DNA of 64,000 bases from Heloderma charlesbogerti (Eukaryota > Chordata > Lepidosauria > Squamata > Helodermatidae). The notes below the pieces were generated by a model, which did no database searches, was not told the DNA's origin, and saw nothing but the letters and a program-made list of their open reading frames with translations. Location of the stretch: the NCBI GenBank assembly GCA_026122225.1, contig JANEZZ010000520.1, forward strand, positions 434,001 to 498,000. The letters run 5' to 3'. Numbering within the stretch: the stretch's first letter is position 1; each line of letters opens with the position of its first letter. This document shows positions 56,501 to 59,394 of the stretch, in pieces. The translations under genes were made by a program, and so were the position numbers.

Positions 56501-58368
56501 ACCATACTTTCATCTTATGGTATCAAATTCCTTATTCATGGGTTGTGTGAGGATGAAGAACTTTCTTTTCTCTGTCCTGAATCTGTGGTCAGTTAATTTC
56601 ATTCATGAGAGAGGTAGAAATGTTTATCTCTGTCCTCTTTCTTCACACAGTTCATAATTTTATCAGCCTCTACCATTCACTCTTTAGTTACCTCCCCCCA
56701 CAACTAAAAAAACCCCAACTGCTTTAGCCTTTGCTCACATGGAAGGTGCTCTAACATCTTGATCATTTTGGTTGCCTCTTTCTGCCCCCTTTCCAGTTCT
56801 TGAGATGAGGTGGCCAGAACTGTGCAATATTTATATAATGGTCGATTTATATAAAGACGTTATGATGCTAGACATTTTATTTTCCATCAATTTCTTAATA
56901 AACCCTAAGACAGAATTCGCCTTTTCACCACTGCTGCATCCTGGTTGACATTTTCATTGAGCTATCTATCAATCACCACCTGTAAGCCAGTGGAAGGAGA
57001 CTTTGATGGGACCTGAACATTACATCTCACCAAGTCATTACTGGATCATTACACCTTACAAAGTCTTGAGTAAATTGCCAATAAATCAAAAGGTTAAAAA
57101 TGAAAACCTATTTGCCCATGTACTTAGTGCCACTGAGAAGCTTTGCTGTTGTCTTTGCTGTTGTGTTTAAACAGACTGATATTAATCAAACCAGAATCAA
57201 CTTGTGACATCTCCCTCCTCTGGTATCACTTGGAGGACTTTATGGCTTCTTACATGTACACTTAATGTAAACCATGTACAATTCACCCTGTAAAAAGAGC
57301 ACTAAATTCTATGCTACTTCTCCAGTATAAACAGGCAGGAGATAGTATCTTAACTAAGGCACTGTAGTGCATTCCATGTAGCCTACATCAGCTGTTCTGT
57401 GGTGAATACTATTAATCATATTAACTGATTAAAACGGATCATATTTATAGGTGGAAACTATTCAATTTCAATAGGCATTTGCAATTATTTAGCCTGCAAC
57501 TTCCATTCACTTTTCCTGAGGCTGTGGCTAGTACATTTGAATGGATCTGGTGTTCATAGCCCTCTGGATCTCTGTGAGAGGTGCTAATAAGGGGAAGGAA
57601 GGATTTATGTGTATGTGTCCTTTTTAAGGGATGCCTTTGCTTGAAAGTATTGTCTTATTTTTCCAGGACATCTTAGCTCCATAGTAGGTGTGTCCCTTAT
57701 TTTGGAATACTTCAATTCCATTGAAGGCTACAGAACTGAACTCAACTGGCATAAAGCTCCTATTTTGGTGCCTCTACTTGCTGATGATCAGAAATGCAAC
57801 TGAATTTAAGTTTGAATTCCAGTGCATTGAAGTCCGCATGAACTTGGCCATGGGCGTAACAATACAGCCTTAAGGTATCACAAGGAATCCACACAACACT
57901 TAGCCCTTATTAACCCATCACATTGGCAACTTTCAGCATTCACATTTTACAAACCTCATTTATACTAGTCCAAAAAAAAAGGAAAAAAAGGGGGGGAAGC
58001 TTGGAACATAAAAAGATGGAGCCAATTTTTAAAGTTTTTATATTGAGTCTACTCTATTGACCTTTAAAAAAATCTGTCAAAGTACTTCTTTTGGGCACTA
58101 TGGCAATAAAGCCTGAACACAATGGCATAAGATTGGGGGCACTGGTGATAGGTAAACAAAGGGCAAGTGTGTTTGAAGTCCTGATTAGATTTAATGAGGC
58201 AAAGCGAACAAACCCACCCTGAAGTCACTTGGACCTTAGAGAGGTCGGGCATCAGCTGTATGCACAGGAAATGAAAGTCTGTTAAAGTTCCCTACCTTTG
58301 AGGTGTGTTAAGGCGATCACTACCATTGGTATCCACAGTGGTATTCGTGCCCCCCTGCCCGTCCCCAT
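1..58368 (-). CDS. MUC5AC: Gel-forming mucin MUC5AC, 5' part of gene (31 exons placed, 3' end outside window)
   Basis: Secreted gel-forming mucin made by goblet and mucous cells; it forms disulfide-linked polymers that build mucus. The joined exons keep phase throughout and give 4017 codons. Approximate residue layout: signal peptide 1-27; Q/Y/D-rich then S/T/P-rich linker 28-92; D1 (VWD, C8, TIL) 93-438; D2 439-822; D' 823-906; D3 907-1293; Thr-rich lead-in to 1366; then PTS and CysD domains. CGLCG motifs occur in all three D domains (exon 6, exon 14/15 junction, exon 25). MUC5AC is preferred over MUC5B and MUC2 because, from family knowledge, several stretches fit it best: [13 protein letters not shown] at the start of D1, [14 protein letters not shown] in D3, NGTIER near the end of D3, and a VPC end to CysD1. 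The C-terminal D4 and cystine-knot regions are beyond the left edge. Orthology was judged by eye, without an alignment or synteny. Confidence 0.88.
4852..5574 (-). other. MUC5AC: PTS segment 3 (degenerate Thr-rich)
   Basis: 241 codons of Thr-rich sequence between CysD3 and the array. No clean period is visible in most of it. The part next to CysD4 (about 4852-5050) matches the PTS of the 549-bp array unit. Confidence 0.85.
5575..5880 (-). other. MUC5AC: CysD3 domain
   Basis: Starts [18 protein letters not shown] and ends with [22 protein letters not shown] motif. The CYNY-IRI-CC end resembles the CysD type that follows the first PTS blocks in mammalian MUC5AC. Confidence 0.92.
5881..7104 (-). 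repeat. MUC5AC: PTS segment 2 with 84-bp coding minisatellite
   Basis: Between CysD2 and CysD3 a Thr-rich unit of 84 bp (28 codons) recurs about ten times between roughly 6091 and 6960. Its landmark TGTAAATTCA on the plus strand occurs at 6091, 6175, 6259, 6349, 6406, 6490, 6574, 6658, 6742, 6826 and 6910. The spacing is 84 except for 90 (one 6-bp gain) and 57 (one 27-bp loss). Both changes are multiples of three, so the frame is kept. Units read [10 protein letters not shown] and [14 protein letters not shown]. Confidence 0.93.
7105..7401 (-). other. MUC5AC: CysD2 domain
   Basis: Starts [16 protein letters not shown] and ends YCCNADC; WTDW motif. It is divergent from CysD1, CysD3 and the array copies. 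Confidence 0.92.
7402..7632 (-). other. MUC5AC: PTS segment 1 (between CysD1 and CysD2)
   Basis: 77 codons of non-repetitive Thr/Ser/Pro-rich sequence, a short O-glycosylated linker. Confidence 0.85.
7633..7932 (-). other. MUC5AC: CysD1 domain
   Basis: Starts [14 protein letters not shown] and ends [14 protein letters not shown], with ten cysteines and the WSQW motif. It follows the exon 31 acceptor directly and resembles the first CysD of mammalian MUC5AC, including the VPC end. Confidence 0.92.
8076..8171. mobile_element. MITE-like hairpin element
   Basis: Ends AGGGTGCAATC...GATTGCGCCCTT form terminal inverted repeats, and the inner part includes the TTTAGACAGA motif. Related to the clearer copy at 13311-13430. 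Confidence 0.6.
8905..9395. mobile_element. Large imperfect foldback element
   Basis: The left half (about 8905-9145) pairs with the right half (about 9150-9395). Shared landmarks are TTTGCGAGCG, ATTCCCA, AATATGG and AAATCTAATATTGCACACA. Open frames seen on both strands are explained by this palindrome, not by genes. Ends are approximate. Confidence 0.65.
10160..10415 (+). repeat. Inverted duplication, left arm (intron 30)
   Basis: This 256-bp segment is the reverse complement of 11382-11638. I count two substitutions and one 1-bp length change in a G run. The arm carries an inverted copy of the intron 28 3' end, including pyrimidine tract, acceptor AG and the first 20 nt of exon 29. It sits in intron 30, downstream of exon 30 in gene orientation. 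Confidence 0.95.
11037..11255 (-). CDS. MUC5AC: MUC5AC exon 30 (end of D3, Thr-rich lead-in)
   Basis: Encodes [40 protein letters not shown] and then a Thr/Ser-rich tail that leads into the mucin domain. The NGTIER stretch is MUC5AC-like. It lies in the loop between the two arms of an inverted duplication. Acceptor GACAG, donor G|GTACAA. Confidence 0.93.
11355..11401 (-). CDS. MUC5AC: MUC5AC exon 29 (micro-exon, E3)
   Basis: Only 47 nt, encoding [16 protein letters not shown], which lines up with the CxCxxxGxxC segment expected here. The acceptor CATCCAG follows a strong pyrimidine tract. The acceptor, the tract and the first 20 nt of the exon lie inside the right arm of an inverted duplication whose other arm is at 10160-10415. 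A second AG 17 nt into the exon can be excluded because it loses the first conserved cysteine. Confidence 0.82.
11382..11638 (-). repeat. Inverted duplication, right arm (intron 28 end and exon 29 start)
   Basis: Partner of 10160-10415. It contains the functional exon 29 acceptor and 20 nt of the exon; similarity stops exactly within the exon. The 966-bp spacer between the arms holds the rest of exon 29 and all of exon 30. Confidence 0.95.
11891..12014. mobile_element. MITE-like palindromic element
   Basis: Terminal inverted repeats GGGTTGGATTCAGATTT and ATCTCGATCCAATCC with an inner CATTGA(A/T)(A/T)TCA(A/G)TGG palindrome. Same family as 55716-55850. Confidence 0.7.
12126..12490 (+). repeat. 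Dispersed repeat, uninterrupted copy
   Basis: Similar over about 360 bp to 47643-48272, sharing CATGGAGC(G/A)TTTATCCTG, AAATGCCCTTTGTTCC and GCAGGATTTTAGG. The other copy is split by a SINE. Family not identified. Confidence 0.75.
12650..12779. mobile_element. MITE-like palindromic element
   Basis: Ends CTTCCTCAACCTGGTACCCTC and GAGGGCATCAGCTTGAGGAAG are inverted, and inner GATGTTTTGGACTACAA pairs with TTGTAGGCCAAAACATC. I associate this pattern with repeats that are very common in squamate genomes. Confidence 0.75.
13311..13430. mobile_element. MITE-like hairpin element
   Basis: Nearly perfect palindrome: AAGGCAAAATCCTATGCATG, then TTTAGACAGAAAAAGTCCT, an AGCTAGCT-type centre, then the inverted complement ending CATAGGATTGTGCCTT. 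Confidence 0.8.
14145..14295 (-). CDS. MUC5AC: MUC5AC exon 28 (TIL-3/E3)
   Basis: Encodes [31 protein letters not shown] and RDCQSC, with exit through a split Cys codon (phase 2). Donor GTAATG. Confidence 0.94.
14296..15398 (-). other. Intron 27, nothing recognised
   Basis: About 1.1 kb of A/T-rich sequence with no gene-like or repeat structure that I could define. Confidence 0.6.
15399..15527 (-). CDS. MUC5AC: MUC5AC exon 27 (TIL-3)
   Basis: Encodes [32 protein letters not shown] and LQGLEG. Acceptor TTCCAG, donor G|GTAACA. Confidence 0.95.
15528..17765 (-). other. Intron 26
   Basis: Contains partial copies of a palindromic repeat (CTTACCTGGGAGTAAGTCCC, about 15690-15850), a (GT)n tract near 15963, and a SINE-like copy at 16660-16926. 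Confidence 0.7.
16660..16926 (+). mobile_element. SINE-like repeat, full copy
   Basis: Member of a family marked by CTATCAATGGCTACTAG, CCAGTATCAGAGGCAGTATG, GCTGGACTAGATGG and TTTGGTCTGATCCAGC, ending CTTATGTTCTTATG with an expanded ATGTTCTC tail (16882-16926). Other copies: 24655-24818, 45890-46080, 39640-39800 (partial) and 32948-33105 (reverse). Confidence 0.75.
17766..17922 (-). CDS. MUC5AC: MUC5AC exon 26 (C8-3)
   Basis: Encodes [37 protein letters not shown] and VSWRTPTIC, the conserved C8-3 core. Acceptor AACAG, donor C|GTACGT. Confidence 0.95.
17923..19798 (-). other. Intron 25
   Basis: Contains a short local direct repeat (ACAAGCAACATTTGGGA, 18478-18546), a C-rich tract near 18650, and a palindromic repeat at 19048-19135 (AATCCTATACA...TGTATAGGATT). 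No gene. Confidence 0.7.
19799..20038 (-). CDS. MUC5AC: MUC5AC exon 25 (D3 CGLCG and C8-3 start)
   Basis: 80 codons, phase 0: [57 protein letters not shown]. It carries the D3 CGLCG motif and the start of C8-3. Confidence 0.95.
20039..22187 (-). other. Intron 24
   Basis: No gene. Sequence around 20930-21290, with AACCATAGTT-type motifs in both orientations, resembles a block at 45160-45560 and is probably a degenerate mobile element. Confidence 0.6.
22188..22370 (-). CDS. MUC5AC: MUC5AC exon 24 (D3 VWD)
   Basis: 61 codons, phase 0: [49 protein letters not shown]. The [14 protein letters not shown] stretch favours MUC5AC over MUC5B. Acceptor TTTCAG, donor GTGAGC. Confidence 0.95.
22371..23447 (-). 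other. Intron 23, nothing recognised
   Basis: No gene or clear repeat. A (CTG)n-like run of about five units is near 22968. Confidence 0.6.
23448..23561 (-). CDS. MUC5AC: MUC5AC exon 23 (D3 VWD)
   Basis: 38 codons, phase 0: [20 protein letters not shown] then [17 protein letters not shown]. The last segment is almost invariant in MUC5AC and MUC5B. Intron 22 is 103 bp. Confidence 0.95.
23665..23803 (-). CDS. MUC5AC: MUC5AC exon 22 (start of D3 VWD)
   Basis: Encodes [33 protein letters not shown] and GDCEYTLVQ, the opening of the third VWD domain. Intron 21 is only 101 bp. Acceptor GTGTAG, donor GTACTA, exit phase 0. Confidence 0.94.
23905..24056 (-). CDS. MUC5AC: MUC5AC exon 21 (D' TIL/E)
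   Basis: Encodes [39 protein letters not shown] and NCNTC, the CPCVHNEA segment being a hallmark of MUC5AC/MUC5B D'. Acceptor TTACAG, donor GTACGT. Confidence 0.95.
24655..24818 (+). mobile_element. SINE-like repeat beside exon 20 donor
   Basis: 3' part of the SINE-like family of 16660-16926 (GTTGCTGGAGATCACA, GCTGGACTAGATAGG, TTTGGTCTGATCCAGC). Its end lies about 11 nt from the exon 20 donor, in the opposite orientation to the gene. Confidence 0.75.
24830..24930 (-). CDS. MUC5AC: MUC5AC exon 20 (D' TIL)
   Basis: Encodes [31 protein letters not shown], the opening of D'. An NAT sequon is present. The donor GTAAGT sits only about 11 nt from the 3' end of a SINE-like insertion in the intron. 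Confidence 0.94.
24931..27065 (-). other. Intron 19
   Basis: No gene. A C-run with (CA)n is near 26431-26452. Confidence 0.6.
27066..27118 (-). CDS. MUC5AC: MUC5AC exon 19 (end of D2)
   Basis: A short 53-nt exon encoding [18 protein letters not shown], the small E-type tail before D'. Acceptor TTACAG, donor GTAAAA. Confidence 0.9.
27119..27787 (-). other. Intron 18, nothing recognised
   Basis: 669 bp of A/T-rich intron with no repeat that I recognise. Confidence 0.6.
27788..28040 (-). CDS. MUC5AC: MUC5AC exon 18 (TIL-2)
   Basis: 84 codons of the D2 TIL/E module: [42 protein letters not shown] and GCSCYYKG, ending HENGIMC through a split Cys codon. Acceptor TCAAG, donor GTAAGA. Confidence 0.94.
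28041..29202 (-). other. Intron 17
   Basis: Contains one palindromic element at 28552-28721; otherwise nothing recognised. Confidence 0.65.
28552..28721. mobile_element. hAT-like MITE
   Basis: Inverted ends CAGTGGAGGCTGGTGG and CCACCAGCCTCCATTG. Flanking 8-mers GATTGGCC and GATTTGCT are a plausible decayed 8-bp target duplication. A partial relative is at 43180-43250. Confidence 0.7.
29203..29329 (-). CDS. MUC5AC: MUC5AC exon 17 (C8-2)
   Basis: Encodes [32 protein letters not shown] and WRTTIC, the highly conserved second half of C8-2. Acceptor TCCTAG, donor GTAAGT. Confidence 0.95.
30173..30267 (-). CDS. MUC5AC: MUC5AC exon 16 (C8-2)
   Basis: Encodes [20 protein letters not shown] then [11 protein letters not shown], the first half of the D2 C8 domain. 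Acceptor TTCACAG; donor GTACTT, weaker than consensus. Exit phase 0. Confidence 0.9.
30403..30769. mobile_element. hAT-like palindromic MITE
   Basis: Terminal inverted repeats CAGGGGTGGGCAAC and GTTGCTCACCCCTG; inner halves also pair (AAACAGGACAAAT with ATTTGTCCTGTTT). It lies in intron 15. The 8-bp flanks CTGTCAAT and CTGTAACC match only partly. Confidence 0.75.
30940..31100 (+). mobile_element. Degenerate Sauria-SINE-like fragment
   Basis: Shares GATCTTGGGCCAGTTAC, AGCCTAACCTATCTCACAGG and CCTTGGAGGAA with the complete element at 47703-47962. In intron 15. Confidence 0.6.
31308..31472 (-). CDS. MUC5AC: MUC5AC exon 15 (D2 CGLCG and C8-2 start)
   Basis: Encodes [40 protein letters not shown] and [10 protein letters not shown]. 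The resemblance to mammalian MUC5AC is strong here. Donor G|GTAAGT. Confidence 0.94.
31575..31712 (-). CDS. MUC5AC: MUC5AC exon 14 (D2 VWD)
   Basis: Encodes [20 protein letters not shown] and [13 protein letters not shown], ending GQTC, the first Cys of the D2 CGLCG motif that is completed by exon 15. An NVT sequon is present. Confidence 0.93.
32376..32907 (-). mobile_element. Solo LTR, copy 1
   Basis: 532 bp bounded in gene orientation by TGTCAGG...CCTGACA, with a perfect 5-bp target duplication CTTCT on both sides (32371-32375 and 32908-32912). Homologous to 58864-59394 and more distantly to 51566-52087. No internal retroelement genes flank it. Same strand as MUC5AC. Confidence 0.92.
32948..33105 (-). 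mobile_element. SINE-like repeat, reverse copy
   Basis: Reverse complement of the family at 16660-16926: AAGAGCCCTGCTGGACCAGA, CCAAAGGCC, CTAGTCCAGCATCCTG. Confidence 0.7.
33750..33819 (-). CDS. MUC5AC: MUC5AC exon 13 (D2 VWD)
   Basis: Encodes [20 protein letters not shown] then ISA, continuing the D2 beta structure. Acceptor TGTCAG, donor T|GTAAGT, exit phase 1. Confidence 0.92.
33820..35157 (-). other. Intron 12, nothing firmly recognised
   Basis: 1.3 kb without a gene. The stretch 34380-34760 has the look of an old palindromic element (TGGACAGATCTGG, CCACCCCTGGACTAG). Confidence 0.5.
35158..35268 (-). CDS. MUC5AC: MUC5AC exon 12 (D2 VWD)
   Basis: 37 codons, phase 0 in and out. It encodes [20 protein letters not shown] and [17 protein letters not shown], typical of D2. 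Donor GTAAGT. Confidence 0.93.
35831..35969 (-). CDS. MUC5AC: MUC5AC exon 11 (start of D2 VWD)
   Basis: Encodes [19 protein letters not shown] and then [20 protein letters not shown], the opening of the second VWD domain. Acceptor CTTCAG, donor GTAATC, exit phase 0. Confidence 0.93.
37497..37541 (+). repeat. (CATT)n microsatellite
   Basis: About eleven CATT units directly precede AATTTCTATACTGCCCAATA, the reversed end of the LINE family of 41945-42263; the microsatellite probably grew from the LINE tail. Confidence 0.9.
37986..38057 (+). repeat. (TTTC)n(CT)n microsatellite
   Basis: Pure pyrimidine run of about 72 bp on the plus strand, a purine run in the MUC5AC transcript. Confidence 0.95.
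38729..38846 (-). CDS. MUC5AC: MUC5AC exon 10 (TIL-1/E1)
   Basis: Encodes [27 protein letters not shown] and SQCTSC, finishing the D1 TIL/E region. Exit phase 2 through a split Cys codon. A 3.75-kb intron rich in LINE 3' ends separates it from exon 9. Confidence 0.93.
40521..40557 (+). repeat. (AT)n microsatellite
   Basis: About 18 AT units. Confidence 0.95.
41945..42263 (+). mobile_element. LINE 3' end fragment
   Basis: Encodes the degenerate end [14 protein letters not shown] typical of L2/CR1-type ORF2 C-termini, then a 3' UTR ending GAACCGCCCAGAGAGCTTCG, GGGCGGTATAGAAATG and an (AAAT)n tail (42229-42262). Confidence 0.75.
42310..42541 (+). mobile_element. LINE 3' end fragment, second copy
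   Basis: Same family as the preceding fragment: [12 protein letters not shown], then a T-rich 3' UTR ending TTGGGCGGTATACAAAACAA with ATAAAT units. 46 bp separate the two. Confidence 0.75.
42599..42724 (-). CDS. MUC5AC: MUC5AC exon 9 (TIL-1)
   Basis: Encodes [18 protein letters not shown] and [14 protein letters not shown], the first trypsin-inhibitor-like module of D1. Phase 1 in and out; acceptor TTTCAG, donor GTAAGT. Confidence 0.94.
42880..43380 (+). mobile_element. LINE-like repeat spanning intron 8
   Basis: Contains CATGAGGAGGAATGTCTTAA and GGTAACAGCAGTGCAACAAT, motifs of a dispersed repeat related to 52550-52790, and a partial hAT-like MITE at 43180-43250. Assignment tentative. Confidence 0.45.
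43427..43643 (-). CDS. MUC5AC: MUC5AC exon 8 (C8-1 domain)
   Basis: 72 codons of the first C8 module, with cysteines in [44 protein letters not shown] and WRTPELC. Donor G|GTAAGG. It follows exon 7 by 216 bp. Confidence 0.94.
43860..43969 (-). CDS. MUC5AC: MUC5AC exon 7 (end of D1 VWD)
   Basis: Encodes [18 protein letters not shown] and then MEQCQD, the conserved VWD-to-C8 connector (mammalian MUC5AC has a closely similar FGNLQKMD segment). Acceptor CGGCAG, donor GTAAGG, exit phase 0. Confidence 0.92.
43970..44803 (-). other. Intron 6, nothing recognised
   Basis: 834 bp; only a short direct repeat TATATAGTTTGGCCCTTATA near 44368-44396. No gene. Confidence 0.6.
44804..44894 (-). CDS. MUC5AC: MUC5AC exon 6 (D1 CGLCG motif)
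   Basis: Encodes [20 protein letters not shown] followed by IPTYNEF. It contains the D1 CGLCG motif, implicated in assembly of multimers in this family, and an NQT glycosylation sequon. Acceptor TTTTAG, donor GTAAGT, exit phase 1. Confidence 0.93.
44895..46441 (-). other. Intron 5
   Basis: Contains repetitive sequence with AACCATAG-type motifs (45160-45560), a (CA)n tract (about 45853-45885) and a SINE-like copy (45890-46080). Confidence 0.7.
45890..46080 (+). mobile_element. SINE-like repeat next to (CA)n
   Basis: CCAGTATCAGAGGCAGTATG, GAATGCTGGACTAGATATG and TTCTTATGTTCTTA identify the family of 16660-16926. Its 5' end abuts the (CA)n tract. Confidence 0.75.
46442..46556 (-). CDS. MUC5AC: MUC5AC exon 5 (D1 VWD domain)
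   Basis: 38 codons ending in phase 0. It reads [20 protein letters not shown] and then [15 protein letters not shown], the middle of the D1 VWD beta structure. Acceptor TTCCAG and donor GTAAGA are canonical. Confidence 0.92.
46746..47007 (-). CDS. MUC5AC: MUC5AC exon 4 (start of D1 VWD domain)
   Basis: Encodes [13 protein letters not shown], then [18 protein letters not shown] and [11 protein letters not shown], the opening strands of the first von Willebrand D domain. A QNAT sequon is present. An alternative acceptor 18 nt upstream (exon from 47025) would insert six residues in frame. The chosen acceptor gives [10 protein letters not shown], which fits the mammalian VRASNPAHNG better. Confidence 0.9.
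47643..48272 (+). repeat. Dispersed repeat, interrupted copy
   Basis: Left part (47643-47702) and right part (47963-48272) match 12126-12490, with the SINE between them. The nesting shows that the SINE is the younger element. Confidence 0.75.
47703..47962 (-). mobile_element. Sauria-SINE-like element (tRNA-derived)
   Basis: The minus strand begins GAGAGCCAGTGTGGTGTAGT, with an A-box-like GTGTAGTGG and a B-box-like GGTTCGAGTTC typical of RNA polymerase III tRNA-derived SINEs. The body includes CACTGGGTGACTTTGGGCCA and ACCTCACAGGGTTGTTG, and the tail ends GCAGGATATAAATGTAATA plus AAAT units. The structure fits Sauria SINEs of squamates. Confidence 0.8.
48553..48624 (-). CDS. MUC5AC: MUC5AC exon 3 (linker before D1)
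   Basis: In the phase set by exon 2 this reads a Pro/Ser/Thr-rich linker with the core [19 protein letters not shown], similar in style to the linker before D1 in mammalian MUC5AC/MUC5B. The donor is G|GTAAGT. Two acceptors 15 nt apart are possible: CTTCAG (exon from 48624) or ATTAG (exon from 48609). Both keep the frame. Confidence 0.65.
51566..52087 (+). mobile_element. Solo LTR, copy 2
   Basis: 522 bp from TGTCAGG to TGACA with a perfect 5-bp target duplication CCCTG (51561-51565, 52088-52092). An [15 protein letters not shown] stretch is shared with the other copies. Opposite orientation to the gene. Confidence 0.9.
52550..52790 (+). mobile_element. LINE-like 3' end repeat
   Basis: Motifs AACATTAGGAAGAACGTCCT, TGTTCAACAGTGGAATGGAC, CTACCTCAGGAAGTG and GGCTCTATGATTCT are typical of a common CR1-like amniote repeat end. 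Confidence 0.6.
53535..53567 (+). repeat. (AAC)n microsatellite
   Basis: About 11 CAA/AAC units. Confidence 0.95.
54634..54765 (-). CDS. MUC5AC: MUC5AC exon 2 (Gln/Tyr/Asp-rich linker)
   Basis: 44 codons, phase 1 in and 1 out, acceptor CACAG and donor GTAGGT. It encodes the mature N-terminus, a low-complexity run rich in Q, Y, D and S with repeated SQYED/SQFED/SQYQQYD-like steps. The mammalian linker I recall at this position is not of this composition. The reading frame is fixed by both flanking junctions. Confidence 0.72.
54846..54905 (-). mobile_element. LINE 3' tail fragment
   Basis: TTTATTTCATTTCTATACTG and CCAGTAGCTGAAGCTCTCTGG are the reverse complement of the 3' end at 42183-42230. 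Confidence 0.75.
55716..55850. mobile_element. MITE with terminal inverted repeats
   Basis: GGGTTGGATCCAGATTTAGTC at the left is mirrored by GACTAAGTCTGGATCCAACCC at the right. The 3-bp flanks ACA/ACA could be a target duplication. Relative at 11891-12014. Confidence 0.85.
56008..56098. repeat. Near-perfect hairpin in intron 1
   Basis: Arms 56008-56047 and 56059-56098 pair at 39 of 40 positions around an 11-nt loop. The sequence is not one of the MITE families seen elsewhere in the window. No expression evidence. Confidence 0.9.
58296..58368 (-). CDS. MUC5AC: MUC5AC exon 1 (signal peptide)
   Basis: ATG at 58368-58366 opens 24 codons plus one base. The hydrophobic core [12 protein letters not shown] follows a short basic N-terminus, and the reading joins exon 2 to give K-VQA|Q, a good signal-peptidase site. 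The donor is G|GTAGGG. The start is supported by the upstream TATA box and the short UTR. Confidence 0.85.
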
Positions 58369-58436
58369 CTTGGCTGGAATTCGGCAGCATGTACCGAACG
58401 GCAGGCTTCTGAGGAGGCACCTGTCTTTGGATGACT

Positions 58437-58444
58437 CTTATATA
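58437..58444 (-). promoter_or_regulatory. TATA box of MUC5AC
   Basis: The minus strand reads TATATAAG about 70 bp upstream of the start codon, which predicts a transcription start near 58413 and a 5' UTR of roughly 45 nt. This is a sequence motif plus a spacing argument; no transcript evidence is available here. Confidence 0.7.
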
Positions 58445-58520
58445 GCAGAAGTGTGGATCTTGGCTCTGTTCCCAGATGGTTTCACAAGTTCCCAGAGAGG
58501 TGGGGCTTCAGAGACTTTAG

Positions 58521-58538
58521 CAGGTGCAAAGGTAAACA
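58521..58538 (-). promoter_or_regulatory. Possible FOX site and E-box upstream of MUC5AC TATA
   Basis: About 90 bp upstream of the TATA box the minus strand carries TGTTTAC (58532-58538), the core of a forkhead/FOXA site, followed by CACCTG (58521-58526), an E-box. FOXA factors are known regulators of epithelial mucin genes. Short motifs of this kind also occur by chance. Confidence 0.3.
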
Positions 58539-58863
58539 AATGATGCTTTTTTTACTCTGTTAGGGGCTGGTCAAGTGTATTTGCATTTGGGGAGGAGTAT
58601 TAATTTTTAAGAGATGTTTTTTCTAGTGAAGGAACTCACAAAAAACAAGCAACAAAGAACATCATCCCCATTTGGCCAATTTTCTTCCATCATTTTTGCA
58701 GAGCTGTGCAGCAGATGTAATTCAAGGCTCTTCAGAGTAAAAAAAAAAATTAAAATGGGTTGACTTATGATTTAAAAAAATTGTTCCATGATACAGAATG
58801 GCATCTTTCGATGTCTGGGACTCACATCTTTTTTTCAGAAGAGATTTTGTGTTGGTTGTTCTG

Positions 58864-59394
58864 TGTCAAGGGCTCCTTGGAGGGCTCTCTCAGTCTAATC
58901 CAGTAGCCAAGTCCAGACACAGACAAAGGGATTCTTTTCAAAGCTTTATTCTTTTTTTTATAACTTAATAACTCTACAGGTAGCAACTAGATCTGAGCAG
59001 CAGCATCCCTATGCCCTAAGTTGGAGCAGTTGGTCCCCGTTTGAAAGGCAGTTACTGGCAGACCCCTGAATATAAGGACTAGAGAGAATCCCTCCCCTTT
59101 TCCCTTGGCTCCTCTGGGCGCAACCCGTCTTTGAGCGCCAACCGGGCACTACGCCTCCTTTCTGCGCTCTCCATTTGGCGCCGCTCTCTGCGTCTGCACC
59201 GCGCATCCAACCAGTCTGCTATCAGTGCTGGGTCACTCCCTGGACTGCTTTCTAATCTAGGAATGTTGGTGGGAGGAATCTGTGTCAGCTGCGGGCCCTG
59301 GGAAAAAGGGGCATGCTCCTCTCCCAGGAGCGACTGCTCTTCCTCCGAATCAGAACTACTCTGGGATTCTATGGGCTCAATGTCCACCCTGACA
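58864..59394 (-). mobile_element. Solo LTR, copy 3, upstream of MUC5AC promoter
   Basis: 531 bp, gene orientation, starting TGTCAGG and ending TTGACA, with perfect 5-bp target duplication TTCTG (58859-58863, 59395-59399). An AATAAAG polyadenylation-type signal lies near its 3' end. An open frame with SSSDSEEEQ and an Arg-rich stretch runs through it; this is LTR sequence, not a host gene. Its 3' end is about 420 bp from the TATA box. Confidence 0.93.

Larger units (their letters stand above)
54766..58295 (-). other. Intron 1
   Basis: 3.5 kb. Contains a reversed LINE 3' end (54846-54905), a palindromic MITE (55716-55850) and a strong hairpin (56008-56098). 56100-58290 shows no gene; 56396-56470 resembles the SINE-like family head. 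Confidence 0.7.

Noticed and set aside
1..58368. Assignment as MUC5B, MUC2 or MUC6
   Set aside because: MUC6 lacks this CysD arrangement, and MUC2 has few CysDs. MUC5B is the nearest alternative, but several D2, D3 and CysD1 segments fit MUC5AC better. Synteny outside the window would settle it.
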